Assembly: GCF_004340975.1 (NCBI RefSeq)
Contig: NZ_SLXA01000009.1
Location: 1 to 64,000, forward strand
Direction: 5' to 3'
DNA from: Frisingicoccus caecimuris
GTDB lineage: Bacteria; Bacillota; Clostridia; Lachnospirales; Lachnospiraceae
Length of the DNA stretch: 64,000 nucleotides
The notes under the pieces were generated by a model. That model was given only the letters and a program-made list of their open reading frames with translations, was not told the DNA's origin and ran no database searches. Position 1 is the first letter of the stretch. Each line of letters starts with the position of its first letter. Below, piece after piece: positions 52,527-61,407 of this stretch. Both the position numbers and the translations under genes were made by a program.

Positions 52527-53423
52527 GTGGATATTATTATTTCCATCATCCGTGGTATATTGGAGCAGGGGCTTATTTACGGCATTATGGCTCTGGGAAT
52601 CTATATCACCTACTGCATTCTGAATTTTCCGGACTTGTCGGTAGATGGGACCTTTCCCCTTGGCGCTGCCGTAACAGCCATCCTTTTAAGTCTCGGTTTT
52701 AATCCATGGCTTGCTCTGGTCGTTGCTTTTACCTGCGGTGCCGCCGCCGGATGTGTTACCGGTATTTTCCATGTCAAACTGAAAATCACTGATCTTCTGT
52801 CCGGTATCCTGACCAGTACCGGCCTCTACTCGGTGAATCTGATGATTGTCGGCGGAACCGCATTGCTCTCGATCACAAAAGCAAACACCATTTTTAACAG
52901 CGGACTGGCTGTACTCTTTCCTGAATCCATCTCCAGATATGTGACTTTGATCATTATTTTTATTCTGGCAATGATTTTAAAATATTTGCTGGACTGGTAC
53001 TTAAAAACCCGTTCCGGAATGCTTCTGCGCGCCACCGGTGACAATGAGATCATGGTAACTTCCCTGGCAAAGGATTCAGGCAAAGTCAAAATCGTCGGAT
53101 TAATGATTGCAAATGGTTTAGTGGCCACGGCAGGTTCCGTTCTCTGTCAGCAACAGCGCTATTTTGAAATTTCCATGGGAACAGGTATGCTCGTTATGGG
53201 TATCGCTTCGGTCATTATCGGTATGGCCCTTTTTGGTAAAATACCCTTTATTAAGCCGACCCTGGTTGTCATCCTCGGAGCTATTGTTTATAAGGCCTGT
53301 CTTTCTCTGGCCATCAATCTCGGTATCAATCCGAATAATCTGAAGCTGTTAATGACCATTATCTTCCTTATAGCTCTCGTTTCCAGGCGGGCTATTGACG
53401 CGAAAGGAGGCTCTAAGTCATGA
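52527..53423 (+). CDS. ABC transporter permease (TrpY-like, LivM/RbsC superfamily)
   Basis: 298-aa membrane protein with about eight helices. ILEQGLIYGIMALGIYITY and LSVDGTFPLGAAV are typical of branched-type importer permeases. RSGMLLRATGDNEIM is the EAA-like cytoplasmic loop that meets the ATPase. AGGAGG lies 9 nt before the start, and its 3' end overlaps the ATPase gene by 4 nt. Confidence 0.9.
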   Translation: MDIIISIIRGILEQGLIYGIMALGIYITYCILNFPDLSVDGTFPLGAAVTAILLSLGFNPWLALVVAFTCGAAAGCVTGIFHVKLKITDLLSGILTSTGLYSVNLMIVGGTALLSITKANTIFNSGLAVLFPESISRYVTLIIIFILAMILKYLLDWYLKTRSGMLLRATGDNEIMVTSLAKDSGKVKIVGLMIANGLVATAGSVLCQQQRYFEISMGTGMLVMGIASVIIGMALFGKIPFIKPTLVVILGAIVYKACLSLAINLGINPNNLKLLMTIIFLIALVSRRAIDAKGGSKS

Positions 53424-54199
53424 TTGAACTAAGTCATATATACAAAACTTTTGAGCCGGGGACCGTAAACGAATCCATTCTCTTTACGGACTTTAACCTT
53501 TCGATTCACGATGATGATTTTATTGCTGTCATTGGCAGCAATGGTTCCGGAAAAACGACCATGCTGAATCTGCTCTGCGGAAGTCTTGCCCCGGATAAAG
53601 GTCAGATTATCAAAGACGGTCAGGACATTACAAAAATGAAGGAATATCGCCGGTCTGAATTTATCTCCCGGGTATATCAAGACCCTTCCAAAGGTTCTTG
53701 TCCATCCTTTAGTATTCTTGAAAACATCGCACTGGCGGATAATAAAGGAAAACCTTACAACCTGGGCCTCGGTATCAAAAAAGACCGGCTCGATTACTAC
53801 CGGACCTTATTGGAAACGTTAAAGCTCGGTCTGGAAAACCGTATCCACGATAAAGTGGGTTCCCTTTCCGGCGGACAGCGTCAGGCCCTGGCCATGCTGA
53901 CCTCCACTTTGACGCCAACATCCCTAATGATCCTCGATGAACACACTGCGGCTCTGGACCCAAAAACAGCAGATAATATTATGGAACTGACAGATCGTCT
54001 TGTCCATGAGAAAAAATTGACCACACTGATGGTCACTCATAATCTGAAATTTGCACTCCAGTACGGTAATCGACTGATCATGATGCATCAGGGCAAAGCT
54101 ATTATAGATGTTTCCGGAGAAGAAAAAAAGGATCTTCCTCTGTCGGAAATTCTTAATAAATTTAATGAAATCAGTCTGGAATATGGAAATTCACTATAA
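53420..54199 (+). CDS. ABC transporter ATPase (TrpZ-like)
   Basis: 259-aa ATPase. Walker A GSNGSGKTT (about 40-48), signature LSGGQRQALAM (about 145), Walker B LMILDEHTAALDP (about 165-177), and switch His in VTHNLKFA. A His-Thr replaces the usual Pro-Thr after the Walker B Glu, common in this subgroup. It powers import with the upstream permease and binding protein. Confidence 0.92.
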   Translation: MIELSHIYKTFEPGTVNESILFTDFNLSIHDDDFIAVIGSNGSGKTTMLNLLCGSLAPDKGQIIKDGQDITKMKEYRRSEFISRVYQDPSKGSCPSFSILENIALADNKGKPYNLGLGIKKDRLDYYRTLLETLKLGLENRIHDKVGSLSGGQRQALAMLTSTLTPTSLMILDEHTAALDPKTADNIMELTDRLVHEKKLTTLMVTHNLKFALQYGNRLIMMHQGKAIIDVSGEEKKDLPLSEILNKFNEISLEYGNSL

Positions 54200-54203
54200 A
54201 GGT

Positions 54204-54236
54204 AAAGGGATGACCCCATCGGGCCATCCCCTTTTC
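54204..54236 (+). terminator. Terminator between the importer operon and carD
   Basis: AAAGGGATG (54204-54212 region) pairs with CATCCCCTTT at about 54225-54234, with an inner CCCC/GGG stem, followed on the plus strand by TTTTC. Convergent genes on both sides could share it. Confidence 0.75.
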
Positions 54237-54246
54237 ATCAACTAAA

Positions 54247-54756
54247 TCAATGAATACTTTCTTTCATACTGTTGGTTATATAGGAAGGTACATCTTCTTT
54301 CGGAATCCCAAGTACGTAAGAAAATTCATCGCAGATCATCTTTTCTGCTTCCTGGAGCATCCGTTCATCAGCCACGTGCAGTTTCTTCCCACGTGCCACA
54401 ACCTTCTCCCGATGTTCCATCAACATTTTAATCAACTGAATTAACTCAAAAGTGTCCGCCCGGCTGGTCATGTCTTTAAAGTGTTCCTTCCGGGCCCGTT
54501 CATCAGCCATCCATTCCTCCTGAACTTCTGGAATCGCACGAATCTTTGCATCAATTTCTTCTTTTGTCAATACATATCGCATCTTTGATGTCAGCTTTTC
54601 GTTATTTACCGGAACAAATATTGTGGAATTCGCTGCATAAATCGGCTTCAAAATATAATACTCCACCATCCGGCCGCCGCAATCTCTTTCATCAATGTCT
54701 ACCACCTTGCAGACACCATTTGTTCCATACAATACCATATCATTTACCTGAAACAT
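54247..54756 (-). CDS. CarD-family transcriptional regulator
   Basis: 169-aa RNA-polymerase-binding regulator. The N-terminal RID Tudor-like domain (FQVNDMVLYGTNGVCKVVDI, YYILKPIYAANSTIFVPV) contacts the beta subunit. The C-terminal helical domain (MTSRADTFELIQLIKML) binds promoter DNA. CarD proteins tune open-complex stability on rRNA and stress promoters. It is a single gene. The 308-nt space to the next gene on its right is AT-rich and holds the promoter of the carboxypeptidase. Confidence 0.92.
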   Translation of the reverse strand: MFQVNDMVLYGTNGVCKVVDIDERDCGGRMVEYYILKPIYAANSTIFVPVNNEKLTSKMRYVLTKEEIDAKIRAIPEVQEEWMADERARKEHFKDMTSRADTFELIQLIKMLMEHREKVVARGKKLHVADERMLQEAEKMICDEFSYVLGIPKEDVPSYITNSMKESIH

Positions 54757-54991
54757 TCCGATTCACCTCTTTCTGTGGAAATGCCCTGTAAAATGTTTAT
54801 TATAAGAAAAAGCGTCTTGTTTCACACAACTGGATTTACGTTCCACTTCCTGTAAACAACACGCTGTATTACTATTATAACCCATTTTTCACAAAAATGT
54901 TATAGGCATTTTATACGAAATTAACAACATTAATATTTGTATACAATGAATAATTGACAATTTTATACGATATAACTTCGTGATTATGCCA

Positions 54992-55021
54992 TTACACATA
55001 ATCTGCAAAAAAGTGTATAAT
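54992..55021 (+). promoter_or_regulatory. Promoter of the M32 carboxypeptidase gene
   Basis: TTACAC (54992-54997) and TATAAT (55016-55021), 18 nt apart, 44 nt before the start codon. Confidence 0.6.
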
Positions 55022-55064
55022 CTAATAATTATAAAATACACACGGAAAGGATCGTAAATCATCG

Positions 55065-56573
55065 ATGAATAAAATATTTGACAAGTTGAATCCCTGGCTT
55101 ACAAAAGCCTACGCACTGGGTGCAGCTCTCATTTTATTTGAATGGGATAATGAAACAGAAGCGCCGGAGGCGGCTTCCGAACTGACCGCCCGCGCCATTG
55201 AAGTGCTTTCCAATGAATATTATGAGACAATTATTAACAGAGATGTTAAAAAATTATTGAATCAACTTTCAGAAGAAAAAAATCTGACCGATAAAGAAAG
55301 GGCCATCCTGAAGGACCTAAAAAAGCAATATGAAAGTATGGAACCCATTCCTCCGGAAGAATATCAGTCTTACCAGGGGCTCATTGCAAGAGCGCCTTCT
55401 ATTTGGGCCAAAGCGAAAGCGGCCGATGATTATAATATTTTCGCACCGACACTTAAAGAAATTATCAACTATCAGAAAAAATTTATTAAATATCGTCTGA
55501 AAGCCGGTAAAAAGAAAATAACTCCATATGATCTCCTTCTGGATGACTACGAGGAAGGCTTCACCACGAAAGAACTGGATGTCTTTTTTGAAAAGCTCAA
55601 AAAAGAAATTGTCCCGTTGATTCAGGCAGTAAATGCAAAAAAGGATAAAATCAATAAGGAATATAATTACCGGGACTATCCTGTTGAGCTTCAAAAAACC
55701 TTTAATCGTAAACTGGCAGAACACGTGGGTTTCGATTTTGACCGGGGTGTCATAAAAGAAAGTGTCCACCCATTTACAACAAACCTGCACAACAAGGATG
55801 TTCGTATCACAACAGCCTACCGTGAACATAATCTGGAAAGCGCCCTGTTTTCAACGATCCACGAAAGCGGCCATGCTCTGTACGAAATGCACATTGCCGA
55901 TGAGCTGACAACAACGCCGGCCGGCACCGGCACTTCCATGGGCATGCACGAAGGACAGTCCCGTCTTTTTGAAAACAACCTTGGGCGCAGCCGTGCCTTT
56001 TGGGTACCCCTTTTCCAGAATTTAAAAGACACTTTTCCGGAACAACTGGCCGATATCGATTTGGATACATTTATTCTCGGCATTAACAAATCTTCACCGA
56101 GTCTTATCCGTACCGAAGCGGATGAACTGACCTACTCGCTCCACATTCTCATCCGGTATGAAATTGAAAAGATGATTTTTGAAAAGGATGTGGATATTGA
56201 TCAACTTCCGAAAATATGGTCAAAAAAATATGAAGAATATTTGGGAGTAAAACCGGAAAAAGATTCCGAAGGCATCTTGCAGGATATTCACTGGGCCTGC
56301 GGAAATTTTGGCTATTTTCCTTCCTACGCACTGGGAACGGCCATTGCCGCACAGATTTATGCCCATTTAAAACAAGTCATGCCATTGGACGAACATTTGA
56401 AAAATGGAAATTTCCAGCCAATTAATGATTACTTAAAAGACCATATTCATCGTTATGGAAAAACTAAGACAACCAATGAAATTCTCATAGATATGATGGG
56501 TGAAGGCTTTAATTCTCAGTATTATATCGATTATCTGAAAGAAAAATTCGAAAAATTATATAATGATTTATAA
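55065..56573 (+). CDS. M32-family metallocarboxypeptidase
   Basis: 502-aa zinc carboxypeptidase of the thermostable carboxypeptidase Taq family. The catalytic HESGH (about residue 266) with the third ligand Glu in HEGQSRLFENNLGRS defines M32. DVRITTAYREHN and IRTEADELTYSLHI are further family signatures. It cleaves C-terminal residues from peptides in the cytoplasm. GGAAAGG lies upstream of the ATG. Single gene with its own terminator. Confidence 0.95.
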   Translation: MNKIFDKLNPWLTKAYALGAALILFEWDNETEAPEAASELTARAIEVLSNEYYETIINRDVKKLLNQLSEEKNLTDKERAILKDLKKQYESMEPIPPEEYQSYQGLIARAPSIWAKAKAADDYNIFAPTLKEIINYQKKFIKYRLKAGKKKITPYDLLLDDYEEGFTTKELDVFFEKLKKEIVPLIQAVNAKKDKINKEYNYRDYPVELQKTFNRKLAEHVGFDFDRGVIKESVHPFTTNLHNKDVRITTAYREHNLESALFSTIHESGHALYEMHIADELTTTPAGTGTSMGMHEGQSRLFENNLGRSRAFWVPLFQNLKDTFPEQLADIDLDTFILGINKSSPSLIRTEADELTYSLHILIRYEIEKMIFEKDVDIDQLPKIWSKKYEEYLGVKPEKDSEGILQDIHWACGNFGYFPSYALGTAIAAQIYAHLKQVMPLDEHLKNGNFQPINDYLKDHIHRYGKTKTTNEILIDMMGEGFNSQYYIDYLKEKFEKLYNDL

Positions 56574-56576
56574 AGC

Positions 56577-56614
56577 AAAAGGGATAAGCCACATTCAGTC
56601 GTTTATCCCTTTGC
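56577..56614 (+). terminator. Intrinsic terminator of the carboxypeptidase gene
   Basis: AAAGGGATAA and TTATCCCTTT (about 56578-56587 and 56603-56613) form a 10-bp stem, followed by only a short mixed T/C tract. Confidence 0.65.
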
Positions 56615-56625
56615 CTTCATACATC

Positions 56626-56805
56626 TCAATATAATGCTTTATAAATTCCAAGCACAGTTTCCAGAGTTTCATAAACCCTGGTCTCCGGATAATTTAGAAT
56701 TCCGGAAAGCAAACGGTTCAGGTCCTGAATAGTACCTACTGGCTGAAGTTTCTGATAAGTTTTATAAACTTCCGTAAATAAAGCATAATCAAACCGCCTC
56801 CTGAT
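56626..56805 (-). pseudogene. Short reading frame without a start codon after the HAD gene
   Basis: The minus strand stays open for 58 codons (RFDYALFTEVYKTYQKLQ, then GTIQDLNRLL and ETLETVLGIYKALY) and ends at 56626. An AGGAGG lies right before it, but no ATG, GTG or TTG is in frame, and a TGA precedes. It could be a small protein whose start was lost, or the last part of a decayed gene. I do not recognise it. Confidence 0.35.
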
Positions 56806-56818
56806 TCAAAGCTCGGAT

Positions 56819-57484
56819 TTAGAGTAATTTCTGCAGATCCCTGATATCTTCCAGTATAATATCCGCAGCCGCGATTTCTGCTTTTGTTCCAAAACCATAA
56901 GCACAGCCGGCTGTATACACTTTATGATATCTGGCCACCTCCATATCGTGGAAACGGTCACCGACCATAAGATATTCGGAAGGATATTCTTCTTTAATCA
57001 CATTGAAAATTTCATATTTTGGTTTCTGGTCATAGTCGCCGCTGCAATACATATGCTCAAAATAATTTCGCAGGCCGAAAGACTCAGCATGGGTATCCAT
57101 ATAGGCTCGTCCGCAATTGCTCAGATACAGCAGGTGATACCCCTTATCCTTAAGGTACTGGAGCGTCTCCAGAGCTCCGTCATAAAGAACCGCTTCTTTA
57201 TGACGGATTTTCTCTGTCATAAAACGTCCGACTTCTCCGGCATAGAACATCTTTTTCTCCTGTGAAAATTCAGGCATAAAAGAATCCCACATGTCCTGAA
57301 CACTATAACCAAGCCATTTTGTAATTTCTTCATCCTGAAATTCCCGTTCCGGTGCATCTTTGGCAGACACCATTTCCCGATAAACCTGACGGAATGCCTC
57401 CACATAGATTTTGGCACTGTCGTGGAGAGTTCCGTCATAATCAAAAATAATCGTTTTTACGTCTTTCATTGCCTTTTTAATCAT
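56819..57484 (-). CDS. HAD-family phosphatase, candidate riboflavin-pathway phosphatase
   Basis: 222-aa HAD hydrolase with all four motifs: [12 protein letters not shown] (nucleophile Asp), LYLSNCGRA (Ser), KPKYEI (Lys) and [10 protein letters not shown] (acidic pair). A helical C1 cap lies between motifs I and II. The ATG at 57484 overlaps the ribH TGA as ATGA, making it the fifth gene of the rib operon. Riboflavin synthesis needs a phosphatase acting on ARPP that most operons do not encode, so this is a natural candidate. General sugar-phosphatase activity is the alternative. Confidence 0.85.
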   Translation of the reverse strand: MIKKAMKDVKTIIFDYDGTLHDSAKIYVEAFRQVYREMVSAKDAPEREFQDEEITKWLGYSVQDMWDSFMPEFSQEKKMFYAGEVGRFMTEKIRHKEAVLYDGALETLQYLKDKGYHLLYLSNCGRAYMDTHAESFGLRNYFEHMYCSGDYDQKPKYEIFNVIKEEYPSEYLMVGDRFHDMEVARYHKVYTAGCAYGFGTKAEIAAADIILEDIRDLQKLL

Positions 57485-57942
57485 ATCTGGCGGAAAAGAT
57501 TTGCCATTTCGATAGCGCTGAGCGCACAATCGTAACCTTTGTTTCCAGCTTTTGTACCAGCCCGTTCAATAGCCTGTTCAATATTATCTGTAGTGAGCAC
57601 ACCGAACATTACCGGCAGACCAAATTGAAGGGATACGGACGCAACGCCTTTGGACACTTCCGCACACACATAATCATAATGGGATGTAGCACCTTTGATA
57701 ACTGCACCAAGACAGATGATCGCATCATATTTTTTGCTCTGAGCCATTCTCTGAGCTGCCACAGGGATTTCAAATGCTCCCGGTACCCATGCAACTTCGA
57801 TATCCTCTTCATTCATGCCATGACGCACAAGACCGTCAATAGCCCCGCTAAGTAACTTCGAACCGATAAATTCATTAAATCGTGCGACGATAATTCCTAC
57901 TTTTAATCCTTCAGCAACCAGTCTTCCTTCAAATGTTTTCAT
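57481..57942 (-). CDS. ribH: 6,7-dimethyl-8-ribityllumazine synthase
   Basis: 153-aa lumazine synthase that condenses ArP with dihydroxybutanone phosphate. [54 protein letters not shown] and [17 protein letters not shown] are family signatures. The ATG at 57942 has GGAGG 8 nt upstream; two other in-frame ATGs closer to GGAGG are too near. It assembles as a 60-mer shell in most bacteria. Confidence 0.96.
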   Translation of the reverse strand: MKTFEGRLVAEGLKVGIIVARFNEFIGSKLLSGAIDGLVRHGMNEEDIEVAWVPGAFEIPVAAQRMAQSKKYDAIICLGAVIKGATSHYDYVCAEVSKGVASVSLQFGLPVMFGVLTTDNIEQAIERAGTKAGNKGYDCALSAIEMANLFRQI

Positions 57943-57985
57943 TGTCATATCCTCCATTTTATCTTAAATTTATACGTTGATCATT

Positions 57986-59197
57986 TTATTTATAAGTCAG
58001 CCAGTGACCCATTTTTTCCTGTTTGGTTTTTAAATAAAAAGCGTCATCCTTACCAAGTTCCATCTGAATCGGAACTCGCTCAACAATAGAAAGTCCGTAG
58101 CCTTCAAGGCCATAAACCTTTTCCGGATTGTTTGTCATAAGACGCATTTCTTTAATACCCAAATCCACTAAAATCTGTGTACCAATGGTATAGTCACGCA
58201 TATCTGCAGGGAAGCCCAGTTTGATATTCGCTTCGATCGTATCATAGCCCTGATCCTGAAGCTCATAAGCACGAATCTTGTTGATCAGACCGATACCACG
58301 GCCTTCCTGACGCATATAAAGAAGTACACCGCGGCCTTCGGCTGCAATCCGCTTCATAGCTGCATCATACTGCTGACCGCAGTCGCAGCGGCCGGATCCT
58401 AAAGCGTCACCGGTAAGACACTCGGAATGCACCCGGCACAACACCGGTTTTCCATCCCAGATATCGCCTTTAACTAAAGCGACATGGTGTTCTCCGTTCA
58501 GCTTATTGATATATCCATAAATTTCAAAATATCCATAGCGGGTCGGCATTTTCGCCTTTGCAACACACTCTACAAATTTCTCATGGGTTTTGCGGTAATG
58601 AACCAGATCTTTTACCGTTCCGATCTTCAAGCCATGCTTTTCAGCAAACTTTACAAGCTCCGGCGTCCGGGCCATCATGCCGTCTTCTTTCATGATCTCG
58701 CAGCAAAGTCCGACCGGTTTCAATCCGGCAGCTTTCAATAAGTCGACGGTCGCCTCCGTATGTCCCCGACGTTCGATCACACCGCCGTTTCTCGCCAATA
58801 ATGGGAACATATGTCCCGGACGGCGAAAATCTTCCGGTCTTGCGTCATCATCCACAGTTTTCATTGCCGTAATCGAACGCTCATAGGCAGAAATACCTGT
58901 GGTCGTACTCACATGGTCAATCGATACAGTAAATGCAGTTTCGTGATTATCTGTATTATGAACACACATTTGATGAAGTTCTAATTTATCTACATATTCT
59001 TTTGCCATTGGCATACATATAAGACCTCTGGCATGGGCCGCCATAAAATTCACATTTTCCAATGTGGCAAATTCTGCGGCACAAATCACATCCCCTTCAT
59101 TTTCTCTGTCCTCATCATCAACAAGAACAATATTCTTTCCGGCTTTCAAATCTTCTAAGATTTCCTCAATGGTGTTGAATTTAAATGTTTCACTCAT
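57986..59197 (-). CDS. ribBA: Bifunctional dihydroxybutanone-phosphate synthase / GTP cyclohydrolase II
   Basis: 403-aa fusion supplying both precursors of the pathway. The N-terminal RibB half (about 1-200) shows [18 protein letters not shown] and [16 protein letters not shown]. The RibA half (about 205-400) shows [20 protein letters not shown] (zinc Cys ligands) and [14 protein letters not shown]. The start is preceded by AGAAGGAC. It lies 36 nt downstream of ribE and 43 nt upstream of ribH. Confidence 0.97.
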   Translation of the reverse strand: MSETFKFNTIEEILEDLKAGKNIVLVDDEDRENEGDVICAAEFATLENVNFMAAHARGLICMPMAKEYVDKLELHQMCVHNTDNHETAFTVSIDHVSTTTGISAYERSITAMKTVDDDARPEDFRRPGHMFPLLARNGGVIERRGHTEATVDLLKAAGLKPVGLCCEIMKEDGMMARTPELVKFAEKHGLKIGTVKDLVHYRKTHEKFVECVAKAKMPTRYGYFEIYGYINKLNGEHHVALVKGDIWDGKPVLCRVHSECLTGDALGSGRCDCGQQYDAAMKRIAAEGRGVLLYMRQEGRGIGLINKIRAYELQDQGYDTIEANIKLGFPADMRDYTIGTQILVDLGIKEMRLMTNNPEKVYGLEGYGLSIVERVPIQMELGKDDAFYLKTKQEKMGHWLTYK

Positions 59198-59233
59198 CTT
59201 TTAAGTCCTTCTTTCTTTGTTTGGTAAAATCGA

Positions 59234-59890
59234 TTAGATAAAACCGTATTTTCTTAAATAATCTTCGTTAATCGTTTCCTTCACAGGTTCCTGTGTATCC
59301 TCTTGTCCCTTCATAAGCTTTTCCACATACTTACCGATCAGATCATTTTCCAGATTTACCTTATCTCCGGCTTTCTTCTTTAACAATGTGGTTTCTTCTC
59401 CCGTGTGAGGAATGATGGAAACCTTAAAGACTTTATCATCCACATAAGCCACTGTCAGGCTGATGCCGTCAATGGTTATGGAACCTTTCTCAATAATATA
59501 TCTTAAAATACCAGGAGCAGCCTCAACCGTCACCCAGACTGCATTATCTTCCCGCTCCAGCGACAGCACTTTTCCAGTGCCGTCCACATGACCGCTGACA
59601 ATATGTCCGCCGAGCCGGTCACAGAGACGTAACGCCCGTTCCAGGTTCACCTTATCTCCCGGTCTTAAATCTCCCAGATTGGTCCTCCGGATAGATTCGG
59701 CCATGACATCCGCATCAAAAGTCCCTGAGCCAAGCTTTGTTACAGTCAGACACACACCGTTTGTACATATACTGTCCCCAAGTTTTGTTCCCTCAAGAAC
59801 CTTACTGGCGGCAATTGTCAGCACGGAAGATTTGGCACCGTGTTTCACACCCTTTAAAACGCCCATTTCTTCAATAATCCCTGTAAACAC
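59234..59890 (-). CDS. ribE: Riboflavin synthase, alpha chain
   Basis: 218-aa enzyme that dismutates two lumazines to riboflavin and ArP. Two lumazine-binding barrels are visible: FTGIIEEMGVLKGV and GDSICTNGVCLTV in the first, HIVSGHVDGTGKV and GSITIDGISLTV in the second. A GTG start at 59890 gives the canonical FTGIIEE opening and has GAGGGTGA 5 nt upstream; another GTG at 59899 overlaps the ribD stop. Coupled to ribD. Confidence 0.95.
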   Translation of the reverse strand: MFTGIIEEMGVLKGVKHGAKSSVLTIAASKVLEGTKLGDSICTNGVCLTVTKLGSGTFDADVMAESIRRTNLGDLRPGDKVNLERALRLCDRLGGHIVSGHVDGTGKVLSLEREDNAVWVTVEAAPGILRYIIEKGSITIDGISLTVAYVDDKVFKVSIIPHTGEETTLLKKKAGDKVNLENDLIGKYVEKLMKGQEDTQEPVKETINEDYLRKYGFI

Positions 59891-59895
59891 TCTGC

Positions 59896-61032
59896 TCACC
59901 CTCTTTCTTTTATATATCCGGTAATCTTTATATCATCGCCGATCATTTCTGCCTTCCAGTCCGAAACATGCCAGGCTTCACTTAATGCTGCGATTCCCCG
60001 GCCTTCCACTGGTGTTTTTGCACCTTCACCGCCAATGAGTATCGGTGCGATATAAAACTGTACTTTATCTACAATTCCAGCCTTTAAAGCGCCTTCTGCC
60101 AAACGTCCGCCGCCTTCCAGCAGAATACTGTCAATTTTCATTTCTCCCAGACGCTCCATGAGGATATTCAGATCCACATGACCGCCATCGTCGGCTGACA
60201 CCCCGATGACTTGAACCCCCTGAGCCTCCAATCGCTCTTTTTTCGCCGCATCACTCTTTTCCAGAGTAGCTACAACAAGAGGAAACTCTTTGGCGGAACA
60301 TACGAGTTTGGACGTCTCAGGAATGGACAGGTGACTGTCCACAATAATCCGAACCGGCTGTTTTCCCCCTGGAATTCTGCAATTTAACATCGGATCATCC
60401 GCCAGAACCGTACCGATGCCTGCCATGATTCCTGTCAATTCATGCCGCAGACGATGAACCTCTTCTCTGGACGCTTCACAGGATATCCACTGGGATTCGC
60501 CGTCTGCTGTGGCAATTTTTCCATCCAACGACATGGCGGCTTTCAAGAGAACGAAGGGCCGCTTCGTAACGATATATTTCATAAATACTTCATTTAATGC
60601 AATTGATCTTTCAGCCAAAATTCCGGTAATTACAGGAATGCCTGCATTTCGAATCTTCTCAATGCCCCGGCCTGCCACAAGGGGATTCGGGTCCAATGCA
60701 CCGACCACCACCCGACCGATCTTTTTTTCCACAATCTTATCTGCACATGGCGGTGTTTTGCCATAATGCGAACACGGTTCCAAAGTCACATACATGGTAG
60801 CTCCGGTCACGTCTTCCACTGCATTTTTAAATGCATTCACTTCTGCGTGCCCTTCACCTGCACGAATATGATAGCCTTCACCAATAATCCGGCCATTCTT
60901 TACGATCACTGCCCCAACCAGGGGATTCGGAGTTGTTGTTCCCCGGCCTTTGGCTGCCAGTTCAAGAGCACGCTCCATATACATTTCATCAATTTTCTTT
61001 TGTTCTTCCGGATAACTGTTCGTCATCTTCAT
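59896..61032 (-). CDS. ribD: Bifunctional riboflavin deaminase/reductase
   Basis: 378-aa enzyme carrying out the second and third steps. The N-terminal cytidine-deaminase-like domain has GEGHAEVNAFKNA (zinc His, Glu) and EPCSHYGKTPPC (zinc Cys pair). The C-terminal reductase domain has DGKIATADGESQWISC and LEGGGRLAEGAL. AGAAGG is 5 nt from the ATG. It is the first gene after the FMN riboswitch. Confidence 0.96.
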   Translation of the reverse strand: MKMTNSYPEEQKKIDEMYMERALELAAKGRGTTTPNPLVGAVIVKNGRIIGEGYHIRAGEGHAEVNAFKNAVEDVTGATMYVTLEPCSHYGKTPPCADKIVEKKIGRVVVGALDPNPLVAGRGIEKIRNAGIPVITGILAERSIALNEVFMKYIVTKRPFVLLKAAMSLDGKIATADGESQWISCEASREEVHRLRHELTGIMAGIGTVLADDPMLNCRIPGGKQPVRIIVDSHLSIPETSKLVCSAKEFPLVVATLEKSDAAKKERLEAQGVQVIGVSADDGGHVDLNILMERLGEMKIDSILLEGGGRLAEGALKAGIVDKVQFYIAPILIGGEGAKTPVEGRGIAALSEAWHVSDWKAEMIGDDIKITGYIKERG

Positions 61033-61103
61033 TTACGCCTTCTTTCTCCGGTAAAAATATGCCCGCATGGGCGCACGCCGTCAAGCTACGTGCGATATAA
61101 TAT

Positions 61104-61141
61104 AATAAAAAGCCACAAACCATATGCAGGGCTGTGACTTT
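61104..61141 (-). terminator. Second hairpin with T-run in the rib leader
   Basis: AAAGCCACA (61109-61117) and TGTGACTTT (61133-61141) pair through 9 positions including one G-T wobble on the minus-strand transcript, followed by TTTTTATTAT. It comes after the riboswitch-linked terminator and about 70 nt before ribD. Function is open: a back-up terminator or an unrelated structure. Confidence 0.45.
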
Positions 61142-61170
61142 ATCCATCATACATAACACAAATTGAAAGC

Positions 61171-61201
61171 AAAAAAGCTCTGGAACCTGTCATTCCAGAG
61201 C
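61171..61201 (-). terminator. Terminator forming the FMN riboswitch expression platform
   Basis: GCTCTGGAA (61193-61201, minus strand) pairs with TTCCAGAGC (61177-61185) around a 7-nt loop, followed by six T. It lies 30 nt beyond the aptamer, the place of the FMN-controlled transcription terminator. Confidence 0.88.
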
Positions 61202-61230
61202 ATAGCAAACAAAACTGTATACGTCATTCA

Positions 61231-61334
61231 CTTCTTTCATCCAGACTATACTGTCGGCTTCGGAATTTCACCGAATCGGCCTCTCGGCTCGTGGGCTGTA
61301 CCACCGGTAGGGACTTTCACCCTGCCCTGAAGTC
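61231..61334 (-). promoter_or_regulatory. FMN riboswitch (RFN element) of the rib operon
   Basis: The minus strand shows the conserved RFN parts in order: CTTCAGGGCAGGGTGAAA, TCCCTACCGGTGGT, AGCCCACGAGC, GGCCGATTCGGTGAAATTCC, GAAGCCGACAGTATAGTC and GGATGAAAGAAG. The first and last pieces pair to close the multi-branched aptamer. FMN binding should favour the downstream terminator and shut off riboflavin synthesis. Confidence 0.97.
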
Positions 61335-61355
61335 GATATTCAATTTACTTTAATT

Positions 61356-61384
61356 ATCATAATCCTTTTTGCCTATAATGTCAA
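61356..61384 (-). promoter_or_regulatory. Promoter of the rib operon
   Basis: TTGACA (61379-61384) and TATGAT (61356-61361) on the minus strand with a 17-nt spacer, placed so that transcription begins just before the FMN aptamer. Confidence 0.85.
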
Positions 61385-61407
61385 GTCTTATATCCCTTTA
61401 CCGTTAT

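Noticed and set aside
54969-54984. loxP-like half site ATAACTTCGT
   Set aside because: Only one 10-bp half matches, without the partner arm at the right spacing. AT-rich intergenic DNA produces this by chance.
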